A stretch of DNA of 64,000 bases from Streptomyces sp. CB00455 (GTDB lineage: Bacteria; Actinomycetota; Actinomycetes; Streptomycetales; Streptomycetaceae): contig NZ_LIVQ01000005.1 of assembly GCF_001905445.1 (NCBI RefSeq), forward strand, positions 124,001-188,000. Direction: 5' to 3'. Positions 45,268 through 53,941 of this stretch are shown in pieces (position 1 is the stretch's first letter; each line of letters opens with the position of its first letter). The position numbers and the translations under genes were made by a program. A model generated the notes under the pieces. The model was not told where the DNA came from. It saw nothing but the letters and a program-made list of their open reading frames with translations, and did no database searches.

Positions 45268-46458
45268 TCAGGTCCCGGCGCGGACCGGACGGCGCAGCAG
45301 GTAGAGGCCGGCGGCCGAGACCAGGACGGCCATGCACGCGATGAACACCAGGCCCGCACCCTCCAGGCCAAGGGGTCCCACGAGCACCCCCACCCCGATC
45401 ACGGGCACCGAGATGCCCGCGTACGCCACCACGAACAGGGTCGAGATCACCGCGGCGCGCCGGTCCTCGGGAGACGCACCGGCCACCGCCGACAGCGCCC
45501 CGCGGAAGGCCAGTCCCTGCCCGACCCCGCCGACGAGCGCGCTGAGCACCACCATCGCCGACAGCTCCCACCGCAGCGCGCCCGCGAGCAGCGCGAGCCC
45601 CGCCAGGAGTACGGCGCAGCCCAGCGGCAGTGAACGCCCCACCCCGACACGGCCGACCGCCAGCTGCCCTGCGGTCGAGGCGAAGAAGGCCAGTGCGACG
45701 AAGAGTCCGATCACCGCACGGTTGTCGATGTGCAAGGACTGCGCGAGGAACGCCGGGCTGACCGAGGTGAACACCCCGAACAGGGCGAAGCCCACGAAGG
45801 CGGCGATCGCCGCGGGCCCGAACACCGTCCGCACCTGCGCCGGCAGGCCCGGCCGCTGCGGTCGTACGGAACTCGGCGGGCGCCGCTCCCGTACGGTCTC
45901 CGGGAGCCACAGCAGGCAGGCCGCCGAGGCCGCCACGAGGACGAGGTGCACGGCGAAGGTCAGGTGGAGGGGCCAGGGGGCGTACTGGGACAGCACCCCG
46001 GCGAGCAGCGGGCCGCAGCCCAGCCCGCCCATGTTGGCGGCCGTCGCGACGAACGTGGCCCGGGAGGCGTCCCGCGGCGGGGCCAGCTCCATGACGTAGG
46101 CCGTGGCGGCCCCGGTGAACAGGCCGGCCGAAAGTCCCGACAGCAGCCGTCCCGCGTACAGCCAGCCCAGTGCGCTCGCGCACAGGAAGCAGACGGCGCT
46201 CGCCGCCGCACAGGCCAGGCCCGCCAGCAGGACCGGCCGCCGGCCCAGCGCGTCCGAGGCGTTGCCTGCCAGGAGCAGGACGCCGATGACCCCGAAGGCG
46301 TACACGGCGTACACGACGGTCACCGTGAGCTCGGAGAAGCCGAACTCCTCCTGATAGAGGCCGTAGAGGGGGGTGGGCAGCGTGGTGCCGGCCATGCACA
46401 CGGCGAAGACCGCGCCGCTGAGCAAACACGCGCGCCGCCCTCGGCGATCACCGTCCAT
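45268..46458 (-). CDS. MFS transporter
   Basis: 396 aa with 12 predicted TM segments. Motif A-like GNASDALGRRPVLLAGL after TM2 and an R-G-LSAGLFTGA turn in TM4 are typical of the DHA1 exporters; TVxxVYAVYAFGV in TM1-2 resembles the YcnB/EmrD-like group. Charged loops are short. Substrate unknown. Next upstream gene (46563-47978), on the same strand, is another MFS. ATG 46458 with no strong ribosome site. Confidence 0.8.
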   Translation of the reverse strand: MDGDRRGRRACLLSGAVFAVCMAGTTLPTPLYGLYQEEFGFSELTVTVVYAVYAFGVIGVLLLAGNASDALGRRPVLLAGLACAAASAVCFLCASALGWLYAGRLLSGLSAGLFTGAATAYVMELAPPRDASRATFVATAANMGGLGCGPLLAGVLSQYAPWPLHLTFAVHLVLVAASAACLLWLPETVRERRPPSSVRPQRPGLPAQVRTVFGPAAIAAFVGFALFGVFTSVSPAFLAQSLHIDNRAVIGLFVALAFFASTAGQLAVGRVGVGRSLPLGCAVLLAGLALLAGALRWELSAMVVLSALVGGVGQGLAFRGALSAVAGASPEDRRAAVISTLFVVAYAGISVPVIGVGVLVGPLGLEGAGLVFIACMAVLVSAAGLYLLRRPVRAGT

Positions 46459-46562
46459 GCCGCCGACGGTAACCCCGCCCGCCGCCGTTGCCGGGCAGGG
46501 GAAGGGGGGCGGTCCGCGTCATCACCCTCATGACTCACCACCCCCGCTCCCCGGGGCCGCGG

Positions 46563-47978
46563 CTACGAGGTCTTCCGGCGGCCGAGGCCGACAGCCACCA
46601 GCAGCGCCGCGGCGATCACCAGGGCCGCGTCGATCACCAGGACCGTCCGCACCCCGTCGAAGAGCGAGGCCTGCGTCGTGGCGAGGACACCCAGCAGGGG
46701 GATGCCGACGGTGAGGCCCACCTGCTGGGTGGTGGTGACCAGCCCGGTGGCCAGCCCCTGCTCCTCGTCGGGCACGCCGCTCGTCACCGTCAGCCCGTAC
46801 GAGATGATCGCGCCGAGGTGGAACATGCTGGCCAGCGACACGGCTACGGTCGCGGTGAGCGCGCCCGACTCCGCTCCCACGGCGAGCAGTGCGGCGACGA
46901 ACACGCCCTGGCCGAAGAGGGAGCCGACCAGGGTGCGCCGGGCGCCGAAGCGGCCGATGACCCGGGGGGCGCAGGACCCGGCGAGGACGGAGGCGACGCC
47001 CTGGACGCCGAAGACCAGACCCGTGCGGAAGGACGACAGGCCCAGGGTCTCCTGGAGGTAGAGGGTCAGCACGAAGACGACCGTCGACATCATCGAGAAG
47101 GTCACCAGTCCACCGATGTTGCCCCAGGCGACCGTGCGCCGCCCCAGCATCGGCAGCGAGACGAGCGGGGCCGGGGACCTCCACTCCACCACGGCGAACG
47201 CGACGAGCAGGGCGAGCCCCGCGACCAGGGCGCCCCGGACGTCGGGGCCGCCGAAGCCGCGCTGGGCCGCCGTCGACAGGGCGTAGATCAGCGCCAGCAG
47301 GCCGCCGGTGACGGTGACGGCGCCCGGTACGTCCAGGCGCGGCCGCTCGGGGGTGCGCGATTCGGGCAGCAGTCCGGGCGCGAGGAGCAGCACGATCACC
47401 GCGGCGGCCGCGAGCAGGCCCATCGTGGAGCGCCAGCCCAGGGTGTCGGTCATGACGCCGCCGAGCACCATGCCGATGGTGAAGCCGAGGGACAGCAGCG
47501 TGCCGGAGATACCGAGTGCCCTGTCGCGCAGGGGGCCTTCGGGGAAGGTCGTGGTCAGCAGGGACATGCCGGTCGGCACGATGACCGCGGCGCCCAGGCC
47601 CTGCAGGGCGCGCCCGGTCAGGAAGGAGGCCGGGTCCCAGGCGAAGGTGGCGAGCAGGGAGGCCGCGCCGAAGACGGTGAGCCCGGTCAGGAAGAGCTTC
47701 TTGCGGCCGTAGAGGTCGGCGATGCGGCCGAACAGGAGCAGGAAGCCGCCGGAGGGCAGGGCGAAGGCGGTGACCGCCCACTGGAGGGCGGACCGGCTCA
47801 GGCCCAGGTCCTTGCCGAGGGCGGGCAGGGCCACGTTCAGTACGGAGAAGTCGAGCGCCACCATGAACTGCGCAGCGCAGAGTACGAAGAGGACCAGCCT
47901 GGCCCGGCCGGAGAGCCGCTCGTCCTCGGGGGCCGCCGTGTGCGGCGCGGGGGTCGTCGTGTGTGTGTCGATCGCCAT
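46563..47978 (-). CDS. DHA2-like MFS drug exporter (14 TM)
   Basis: 471 aa. TM1 VALDFSVLNVALPALGKDLG (D-x-x-x-x-N-V-A-L-P motif) and motif A-like GRIADLYGRKKLFL after TM2; motif C-like LGFTIGMVLGGVMTDTLGWR in TM5. Fourteen hydrophobic segments. It is divergent from an XRE regulator (48067), an arrangement identical to 11500-13988. ATG 47978, GAAGGTGGGG upstream. Confidence 0.85.
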   Translation of the reverse strand: MAIDTHTTTPAPHTAAPEDERLSGRARLVLFVLCAAQFMVALDFSVLNVALPALGKDLGLSRSALQWAVTAFALPSGGFLLLFGRIADLYGRKKLFLTGLTVFGAASLLATFAWDPASFLTGRALQGLGAAVIVPTGMSLLTTTFPEGPLRDRALGISGTLLSLGFTIGMVLGGVMTDTLGWRSTMGLLAAAAVIVLLLAPGLLPESRTPERPRLDVPGAVTVTGGLLALIYALSTAAQRGFGGPDVRGALVAGLALLVAFAVVEWRSPAPLVSLPMLGRRTVAWGNIGGLVTFSMMSTVVFVLTLYLQETLGLSSFRTGLVFGVQGVASVLAGSCAPRVIGRFGARRTLVGSLFGQGVFVAALLAVGAESGALTATVAVSLASMFHLGAIISYGLTVTSGVPDEEQGLATGLVTTTQQVGLTVGIPLLGVLATTQASLFDGVRTVLVIDAALVIAAALLVAVGLGRRKTS

Positions 47979-48032
47979 GTCCCCACCTTCGCGGCCCGGG
48001 ACTGCCCGTGAAGAGTGGGAACTTATCCTGTT

Positions 48033-48046
48033 GGCGGTACCACCAG
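48033..48046. promoter_or_regulatory. GGTACC-centred operator candidate
   Basis: TGGCGGTACCACCA, 14 bp, symmetric except one pair, centred in the 88-bp gap of the second XRE/MFS pair. Its core GGTACC is shared with the twin sites at 12457-12488. Confidence 0.5.
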
Positions 48047-48066
48047 GCAGCCGACGGGGGGATTTC

Positions 48067-48939
48067 GTGGCCGTACCGATCGACAGGCACCGCCGGAGCG
48101 AACTGCGCGAGTTCCTGATGAGCAGGCGCGCCAGGGTGAGCCCGGCGCAGGCCGGCCTGCCGGACGGCGGTGCCCGCCGCCGCACCCCCGGTCTCAGACG
48201 CGAGGAGGTCGCCGTGCTCGCGGGCGTCGGGGTGTCCTGGTACCAGTGGCTGGAGCAGGGCCGCGACATCACGGTGTCCTCGCAGGTGCTGGACTCGGTC
48301 AGCCGGGTGCTCCGGCTGACCAGCGCCGAGCGCCGGCACCTGTACGTGCTCGCGGGGCTCAATCCGCCGGCCCTGGAGGTGGCTCCGGGCGACCGGGACA
48401 TGTGTGACGGCCTGAAGCGTCTGATCGATGCCTGGATGCCGTTCCCCGCGCACATCATGGATGCGTACTGGAACATCGTGGTGTACAACGACGCGGCGGC
48501 GCTGGTGCTGGGGATGCGTCCGGAGATCGTGCAGAACTGCCTGATCGCCTTCTTCACCGATCCCCTCTACAAAGCGTGTTCGCCGCATTGGGAGGAGATC
48601 GCCTGCCGCGTGGTGGCGCAGTTCCGGACGGCCTGCTCGGAGCACCCGCAGGACGAGGGGTTCCAGGCGGTGGTCGAGGAGGCGCGCGAGCTCAGCCCCC
48701 GCTTCGCCGAGCTGTGGGACCGGCGGGACGTCCAGCCCGGCGGCCAGCTCCTCAAGCAGATGCAGCACCCCGTCGTCGGCGCGCTGCACGTGGAGTCGAC
48801 CCAGCTGCGCGTCCCGGCCCGCCCCGATCTGTCGATCGTGCTCCACACCCCGGTGCCGGGCACGGACACGGCCGCGAAGCTGGAGTGGCTGACCTCGCCG
48901 GAGGGACGGCGCGGGTCGATGTACCCGGTCGCCGGTTAG
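48067..48939 (+). CDS. XRE-family regulator with MmyB-like domain
   Basis: 290 aa, similar throughout to the one at 11500-12414. Helix-turn-helix ~12-85: RSELREFLMSRRARVSPAQAGL, GARRRTPGLRREEVAVLAGVGVSWYQWLEQ, VSSQVLDSVSRVLRL. Ligand domain ~100-275 (FPAHIMDAYWNIVVYNDAAALVL, LRVPARPDLSIVLHTPVPGTDTAAKLEWL). GTG 48067 is preceded by GGGGGGA 6 nt away. It probably represses the divergent DHA2 exporter. Confidence 0.88.
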   Translation: MAVPIDRHRRSELREFLMSRRARVSPAQAGLPDGGARRRTPGLRREEVAVLAGVGVSWYQWLEQGRDITVSSQVLDSVSRVLRLTSAERRHLYVLAGLNPPALEVAPGDRDMCDGLKRLIDAWMPFPAHIMDAYWNIVVYNDAAALVLGMRPEIVQNCLIAFFTDPLYKACSPHWEEIACRVVAQFRTACSEHPQDEGFQAVVEEARELSPRFAELWDRRDVQPGGQLLKQMQHPVVGALHVESTQLRVPARPDLSIVLHTPVPGTDTAAKLEWLTSPEGRRGSMYPVAG

Positions 48940-49038
48940 TCCGGGCCGGGGCCGCCGCCCAGGGGTGTCCGCGGGGCGGCGGGGCAAGCGGCCGTACGGG
49001 GCGTGCGCGCGGCGCGCGGGCGTGGTCGGATCGTCGTC

Positions 49039-49236
49039 ATGGATGGTGTCGATGAGGGATTCGCAGCCGCCGGGCGCGCCAGGCAGGCCCGCCGGGCCGC
49101 GCGCAGGACCGTCGCAAGTCATGCGAGGGACGGTGCCGAGCTGGCCGTCTTCCTCGGCATGCTGGATCTGCGCCCCGAGATCGACCATCTCCCCCGCGGT
49201 GTGGACGAGGACCTGAGCAGCTTCAACGACACGTGA
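49039..49236 (+). CDS. Possible 65-aa helical protein
   Basis: Uncertain small gene: ATG 49039, no good ribosome site. Product MDGVDEGFAAAGRARQARRA then RTVASHARDGAELAVFLGMLDLRPEIDH: a basic helix followed by an acidic one, a layout seen in several small Streptomyces proteins. Third-position GC is high. If not a gene, 48940-49334 is empty. Confidence 0.35.
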   Translation: MDGVDEGFAAAGRARQARRAARRTVASHARDGAELAVFLGMLDLRPEIDHLPRGVDEDLSSFNDT

Positions 49237-49334
49237 ACCGGCTGTGCGCGAGCGCCGGCGCGGGCCACGTCTCGATGCCGGGCGCGGTGCGCCCCGGCTG
49301 GAGCGGGCTCGTGGTGATCCCGGGTCCGGGCCCG

Positions 49335-49454
49335 CTACCTGCTGTCCCTGGCCAGGTTGTAGGCGAGGACCAGGAGGGCCACCGCCATCACCACCAGGTG
49401 CATCCACACCGGGGCCGCCGTCACGCCCTCGCCCGCCGCTGTCGTCCAACTCAT
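49335..49454 (-). CDS. 39-aa single-TM protein
   Basis: ATG 49454 with GGAGGAGG 6 nt upstream, stop TAG at 49335. MSWTTAAGEGVTAAPVWMHL then VVMAVALLVLAYNLARDSR: one TM helix (~16-34) and a short basic end, so a small membrane-anchored peptide. The start overlaps the stop of the upstream 48-aa frame (ATGA). Clear ribosome site makes it likely real. Confidence 0.6.
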   Translation of the reverse strand: MSWTTAAGEGVTAAPVWMHLVVMAVALLVLAYNLARDSR

Positions 49455-49597
49455 CGCTGCCTCCTCCGGGTCCCGCAGTCCGGCCGCGGTGCGTGCCGGC
49501 GCAGGACCGACTCCAGTACCGCCCTTTGAAAGGCCGGCAGATCCGGTCCCACCAGCCGGCTGACGTCCCGCAACCGATGGACTTTCTTTCCGGTCAT
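49451..49597 (-). CDS. Possible 48-aa basic protein coupled to the TM peptide
   Basis: ATG 49597 without a clear ribosome site; ends ...RRRQR with TGA overlapping the next ATG. MTGKKVHRLRDVSRLVGPDL then PAFQRAVLESVLRRHAPRPDCGT. Its coding value rests on the 4-nt ATGA overlap and high third-position GC. Confidence 0.4.
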   Translation of the reverse strand: MTGKKVHRLRDVSRLVGPDLPAFQRAVLESVLRRHAPRPDCGTRRRQR

Positions 49598-49729
49598 GCA
49601 ACGCGTCTGCCCCGGACCGGCCCAACCACGCACCGGCGGGGGCCCGTTCGCGTCCGGACACAGCTGCGGGCCGGGTCTCCGGGAAGGACGGGATGCCGTC
49701 CGGGAGTTCCGGCCCGCGCCGCGCGGCGG

Positions 49730-49927
49730 TCAGCGTCTGCGGTTCCGGCTGCCCCAGCTACGGGCCCGGCCGCCCCAGCCGCTGCCGATGCCCGCCAGGT
49801 GCAGGGCCAGGAGCATCAAGCCGAGGATCATGACGTTGCCGGAGGAGAACACGCCGTTCGTGGCGATCTCGGCGGCGTTGATGAGGAATGCGATGAAGAA
49901 CAGCACGGCTGCGGCTATGGCCAGCAT
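49730..49927 (-). CDS. Small two-TM membrane protein
   Basis: 65 aa; ATG 49927 with AAGGAG 8 nt upstream. TM1 ~1-20 (MLAIAAAVLFFIAFLINAAE) and TM2 ~32-50 (VMILGLMLLALHLAGIG), then a basic, Trp/Arg-rich tail. Conserved style in streptomycetes, function unknown. The 22-bp tandem repeats lie just upstream. Confidence 0.65.
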   Translation of the reverse strand: MLAIAAAVLFFIAFLINAAEIATNGVFSSGNVMILGLMLLALHLAGIGSGWGGRARSWGSRNRRR

Positions 49928-49978
49928 GGAACAGCTCCTTCTCGAAGAGGTGAGGAGCGTGTACCCCCGCATGACGCG

Positions 49979-50038
49979 GCCATCCACGCGTCGCTGCTGT
50001 GCCGTCCACGCGTTGCTGCTGTGCCGTCCACGCGTCGG
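49979..50038. repeat. 22-bp tandem repeat, 2.7 copies
   Basis: Units gccatccacgcgtcgctgctgt, gccgtccacgcgttgctgctgt and a partial gccgtccacgcgtcgg at 49979, 50001 and 50023, differing at two positions. Located between the small membrane gene and the 3' end of the phosphatase at 50061. Confidence 0.9.
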
Positions 50039-50060
50039 CTGGACACCCGGCCGGGGCGGG

Positions 50061-51728
50061 TCATGCGGTGTACCTGCCCGGCCCGCGCCCTCCCACCGCG
50101 CTGAGGTGGTGGGTGCGCGGTGCGGTGATCGCGACGACGGCCATGTCGTCGTGCCGGCCCGCGCCGATCCACTGGGCGGCCTGCTTCTGCAGGCGGGCCA
50201 CGACCGCCTCCGCCGGCAGTCCCGCGCATCCGGCGAGCGCCTGCTTCAGCCTCGCCTCGCCGAACAGGTCGGCCCCGAGGGGACCGCCCCTGGCCTCGGT
50301 GAAGCCGTCCGTGAACAGCACGCAGGTTTCCCCCGGGGCGAGTTCCGCCCGTACCGTCACGGCTTCGACCTCCGCCAGTGCCCCCACGAGCGTTCCGTAC
50401 GTCGGTGCCTCTTCCACCCGGCCGTCGGTGCGGACGATGAGCGGCGGGGGGTGCCCGGCGCTGGTCAGCCGGAGCCGGACGGTGCCGTCCCGGCGCGCCG
50501 CCGAGGCGAGCACCAGGGTCGCGAAGCGGGTGTGGTGCGAGCTGAGCAGTGCGCCGTTGAGGAGGCGGAGCATCCGCTGGTGGTCGGGGGCCATGGGCAG
50601 CAGGGCGTGGAGCGTGTTGCGGATCTTCCCGGTGAGCACGGCCGCGTCCAGCCCCTTGCCGCACACGTCGCCGAGGACGACGAAGGATTCGGGGCCCTCG
50701 GGGGCGGTGGCGGGGTGGACGTCGTAGAAGTCGCCGCCGATCCGGGCCCCTTCGCCCGAGGGCCGGTAGCCGCCCGCGAACTCGACGCCGTCGATGTGGC
50801 GCAGGACCGGGGGCAGCAGTTCGCGCATGAGCGTCTCGGTGATCGCGCTCTGCTCGGCGTACAGCCGCGCGGCGCAGAGCGCGGCGCCCGCGAGGGCGGC
50901 GAACAGCTGCGCGAAGACCTCTTCACCGTCGGTGAAGGACGCGGTGTCCGGGCGGCGCAGCAGGACGAGCGCTCCGGCGGGCACGCCGTGTCCGGGCAGC
51001 GGGATGACGACCGCCGATCCCACGGTGCCCAGTCCGTCGGGCACCAGCCAGGCCGGCGCCGCCGCGGCATCGGCCCACCGGGAGGGGACCGGCGGGAAGC
51101 CCTGGAGCGCTTCGGGCAGGCCGGGCACGAGGGAGGGGTCGATGTCCAGCCGGCCGGCTTCGGGGTCGTGTCCGCGGCGGCAGGAGACGACCGGCACGGT
51201 ACGGCCCGAGTCGGGGCCGATCACCACGGCGCCGTCGGCGATGTGGTCCGCCGCGAGCTGCGCGGTGACGGCCATGCAGCGGTCCACGTCGAGCGAGGAC
51301 AGCAGCGCACCGGAGGCCCGGCCCAGGAACGCCGTCCGCCGGCGCTCCTGGGCCAGGGACGCGGCGGCCTCGCGGCGGTCGGTGTCGTCGAAGAACCACC
51401 ACGCGACGTCACCGTCGTCGAGGCGGGTCGGGTGCGCCGCGAAGCTGCGGCCGCCGACCGGGCCCTGTGCGGGGTCGAGCGCCTGCCCCGCCCCGGTGGT
51501 GCGCCGGTCGGCCCCGACGAGCCGGTGGGCGTCGGCGAGCCAGCGCGGCACCGTGTCGCAGAGGAGGGCGCCGGCGTGGGCTCCGGGGAAGATCCGGGCG
51601 GCCGCCTGGTTCACCAGGGACAGCGCGCCGTCCGGATCGACGACGAGGACGGGGCAGGGAGCGGCTGCGATCGCGAATCCGGTGACGGTGCGGCTCGTCG
51701 GGGCACAACGCCCTGGGGAACTGGCCAT
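50061..51728 (-). CDS. PAS-GAF-PP2C (SpoIIE-like) phosphatase
   Basis: 555 aa. PAS (~15-120, PVLVVDPDGALSLVNQAAARIF...DVAWWFFDDTDRREAAASLAQERR), GAF (~135-300, FLGRASGALLSSLDVDRCMAVTAQL...VVIPLPGHGVPAGALVLLRRP) and PP2C_SIG (~325-540) with RIGGDFYDV, VVLGDVCGKGLDAAVL, LTSAGHPPPLIV, LFTDGFTEARGG and GRHDDMAVVAI. Metal-binding residues intact. Start ATG 51728 lacks a ribosome site. Predicted to dephosphorylate STAS-type antagonists. Upstream is a leftward MarR gene. Confidence 0.87.
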   Translation of the reverse strand: MASSPGRCAPTSRTVTGFAIAAAPCPVLVVDPDGALSLVNQAAARIFPGAHAGALLCDTVPRWLADAHRLVGADRRTTGAGQALDPAQGPVGGRSFAAHPTRLDDGDVAWWFFDDTDRREAAASLAQERRRTAFLGRASGALLSSLDVDRCMAVTAQLAADHIADGAVVIGPDSGRTVPVVSCRRGHDPEAGRLDIDPSLVPGLPEALQGFPPVPSRWADAAAAPAWLVPDGLGTVGSAVVIPLPGHGVPAGALVLLRRPDTASFTDGEEVFAQLFAALAGAALCAARLYAEQSAITETLMRELLPPVLRHIDGVEFAGGYRPSGEGARIGGDFYDVHPATAPEGPESFVVLGDVCGKGLDAAVLTGKIRNTLHALLPMAPDHQRMLRLLNGALLSSHHTRFATLVLASAARRDGTVRLRLTSAGHPPPLIVRTDGRVEEAPTYGTLVGALAEVEAVTVRAELAPGETCVLFTDGFTEARGGPLGADLFGEARLKQALAGCAGLPAEAVVARLQKQAAQWIGAGRHDDMAVVAITAPRTHHLSAVGGRGPGRYTA

Positions 51729-51916
51729 AGACAAGGACTCGCTGTGCGGGCCCCTCACCCCTTCACGTCGGACGGCACAACACAGTTTCCCCTCGGCAAC
51801 CATCCACCATCCGCGGCCGTCGGCGCAATCCCCTCTCCCGGGGCACCGGCATCATCACCCGCGCCCGCGACGGACCGTACAGGCGTACGCCCAGGGGCAG
51901 TCGGCCGTCGGCCCGG

Positions 51917-52417
51917 TCAGGCGCTGCGCGACTCCACGCCCCGCTGGGGCGGCAGGCGCAGCGGGGCGGCGACCGCCGCGCTGAAGTCCGCCAGGCCCGT
52001 GGCCAGTGCGGCCCGGGAGGCCGCCGGCATGGCGGCCATCGCCTCCGTCAGCGCGGCTTCCCGGCGGGCCCGCAACTGCTCCAGGTACGTCCGGCCGGCC
52101 GGGGTCAGCGCCAGCCGCAGCTCCCGGCGGTCCTCGGGCCGGGTGTGCTTCTCCAGGAAGCCGACGGCCTGGAGCCGGTCGCACAGCCGGGTCACGGACG
52201 GCGGCGCCGCTCCCAGCAGCTTCCCGAGCGTCCGCAGGTTCATCTCCTCGTTGCCCTCGATGAGGAAGAGGACCCGGGCCTGCGCGGAGGAGACGGGGGG
52301 CGCGCAGACGGTGTCACGGCCCCGCTCCCACACCACTTCCAGCAGCTCGATCAGCCCGCTCATCTCCGCGACGGCCGACGTGAGCGGTCGGGGGGAGCGG
52401 ATCGGGCCCTGGCTCAT
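51917..52417 (-). CDS. MarR-family transcriptional regulator
   Basis: 166 aa. Winged helix at ~40-110: VSSAQARVLFLIEGNEEMNLRTLGKLLGAAPPSVTRLCDRLQAVGFLEKHTRPEDRRELRLALTPAGRTYLEQL, with the typical D-R-R wing. Dimer helices at both ends. ATG 52417 with GGTAGGGAG upstream. Divergent from the PP2C gene at 52520, so both could share the regulated gap. Confidence 0.9.
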   Translation of the reverse strand: MSQGPIRSPRPLTSAVAEMSGLIELLEVVWERGRDTVCAPPVSSAQARVLFLIEGNEEMNLRTLGKLLGAAPPSVTRLCDRLQAVGFLEKHTRPEDRRELRLALTPAGRTYLEQLRARREAALTEAMAAMPAASRAALATGLADFSAAVAAPLRLPPQRGVESRSA

Positions 52418-52519
52418 GTGACACTCCCTACCGGATGTACGAGCTGCCCTTCCCCTGCGGAACCGGCGGCTTCATGGCACCCCATAGTGACAGCATCGAG
52501 AGAGGCAGGACCCGGGCCG

Positions 52520-53713
52520 GTGGCAAAACCCGAGGGAGTCGAGCGCATTTTGCGCAGTGCGGCGCCGCACGAGCTGTTCGACAAGATCAAGGACGTACTG
52601 TCGGAGCGGTACGGTGCGGACTGCGTGGAACTGCTGATGGCGGATTACGCCATGACCAGACTCCAGCCGGTCACCGCTCTGCCCTACACGCGGGAGCCGC
52701 TGTCGGTGCACACCAGTGCGGCCGGCCGGGCCTTCGGTGCGCAGAAGGCCCACGTGGTCGCCGACGGGGCCGCGGGGACGGCCGCAGTGACCGTCCACCT
52801 CCCGGTCAGCGTGCGCGGAGACCGGCTGGCGGTGCTGAGCGTGGGCTTCGCCGCGGACACCTACTCGTCCTCGCTCCTGCCGGAGCTCCAGGACGTGGCC
52901 GACGCGCTGGCCCACGAGATCCTCGTCGCCGAGCGCGACACCGACCTCTTCCTCCAGGCGCGGCGGGCGACACGGCTCACGCTGGCCGCCGAGATGCAGT
53001 GGCAGCTGCTTCCGGGGCGCTCGTGCTCGCGGCCCGAGTACGACCTCGGCGGGCAGCTGGAGCCCGCCTACGCCATCTACGGCGACAGCTTCGACTGGTC
53101 GGCGTCCGCCGACCACCTGACGCTGACCGTCAACAACGGCATGGGCGAGGGGATCGACGCGGCGCTGTTGACCAATCTCGCGGTGAGCGCCCTGCGCAAC
53201 GCCCGCCGGGCCGGACTCGACCTCGTGGGCCAGGCCTCGCTCGCGGATCAGGCCGTCTACGGCCAGTACCAGGGCCGCCGGCATCTGGCCATGCTCCTGC
53301 TGCGCTTCTGCCTGGGCACCGGTGAGGTCGACGTCATCGACGCCGGCTCACCGCGGATCTGGCGGCTGAGGCAGGGCTCGGTCGAGGCGATCGAGCTGGA
53401 GGCGCAACTGCCGCTCGGCATGTTCGAGGACACCCTGTACACCTGCCAGCGCCTGCGGGTCCTGCCCGGCGACCGGCTCTTCTTCCTGAGCGACGGCGTC
53501 TACGACGTCGCCTCTCCGGGCGGGGAGCCGTACGAGCTGCACGCGCTGACCCGGGCCATCACGAACACCCGGCTGCTTCCGCCGTCGCAGGTTCCCCGGG
53601 CGGTCCTCGAAGAGCTGGCCGGCCACCGGGGGCAGATCCAGGCCTCCGACGACGCCATGGTCGTCTGTCTCGACTGGCACGGCCGTCCGGACGCGGAGGC
53701 TCCCGTGGCGTAG
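52520..53713 (+). CDS. GAF-like / PP2C protein with degenerate metal site
   Basis: 397 aa. N-terminal ~1-150 GAF-like (HELFDKIKDVLSERYGADCVELLMADYAMTRLQPV...VHLPVSVRGDRLAVLSVGF), PP2C_SIG ~165-390. The first metal motif is kept (AIYGDSFDWS) and the late Asp too (ASDDAMVVCL), but the usual G-D-V-x-G-H-G reads N-N-G-M-G-E-G, so one metal-binding Asp is lost; the enzyme may be weak or act by binding only. GTG 52520 with GGCAGGA 10 nt upstream. It precedes the RR-PP2C module by 228 bp. Confidence 0.78.
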   Translation: MAKPEGVERILRSAAPHELFDKIKDVLSERYGADCVELLMADYAMTRLQPVTALPYTREPLSVHTSAAGRAFGAQKAHVVADGAAGTAAVTVHLPVSVRGDRLAVLSVGFAADTYSSSLLPELQDVADALAHEILVAERDTDLFLQARRATRLTLAAEMQWQLLPGRSCSRPEYDLGGQLEPAYAIYGDSFDWSASADHLTLTVNNGMGEGIDAALLTNLAVSALRNARRAGLDLVGQASLADQAVYGQYQGRRHLAMLLLRFCLGTGEVDVIDAGSPRIWRLRQGSVEAIELEAQLPLGMFEDTLYTCQRLRVLPGDRLFFLSDGVYDVASPGGEPYELHALTRAITNTRLLPPSQVPRAVLEELAGHRGQIQASDDAMVVCLDWHGRPDAEAPVA

Positions 53714-53941
53714 GTCTGCCGGAGCGGAACCGTCCGGGGCATGCGCACACCTGTCCGACAGTGCGTAGCGGTCGGACGTATCGTCGGAGCGGACCGTCGA
53801 GCACCACCGCGTGGTCGTGCCGAGATTATTGACCAGTTAAAATGTTGCCTTGCGGCAAATGATCACTTTAAGCTCGCCCGGGACGCGACCGGGCGCCCGC
53901 CGGGCTTCCGCGCTCTGTGGCGAGAAAGGAATTGCAACGCC
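53714..53941 (+). promoter_or_regulatory. AT-rich promoter region of the signalling operon
   Basis: 228 bp with a markedly A/T-richer stretch at 53820-53870 (gaccagttaaaatgttgcct... aatgatcactttaagctc), unusual in this window and a good candidate promoter for 53942-58284. It also holds AAAGGA before ATG 53942. No palindromic operator was identified. Confidence 0.5.

Noticed and set aside
49979..50038. CRISPR array
   Set aside because: Units are contiguous 22-bp copies with no unique spacers and no cas genes nearby.
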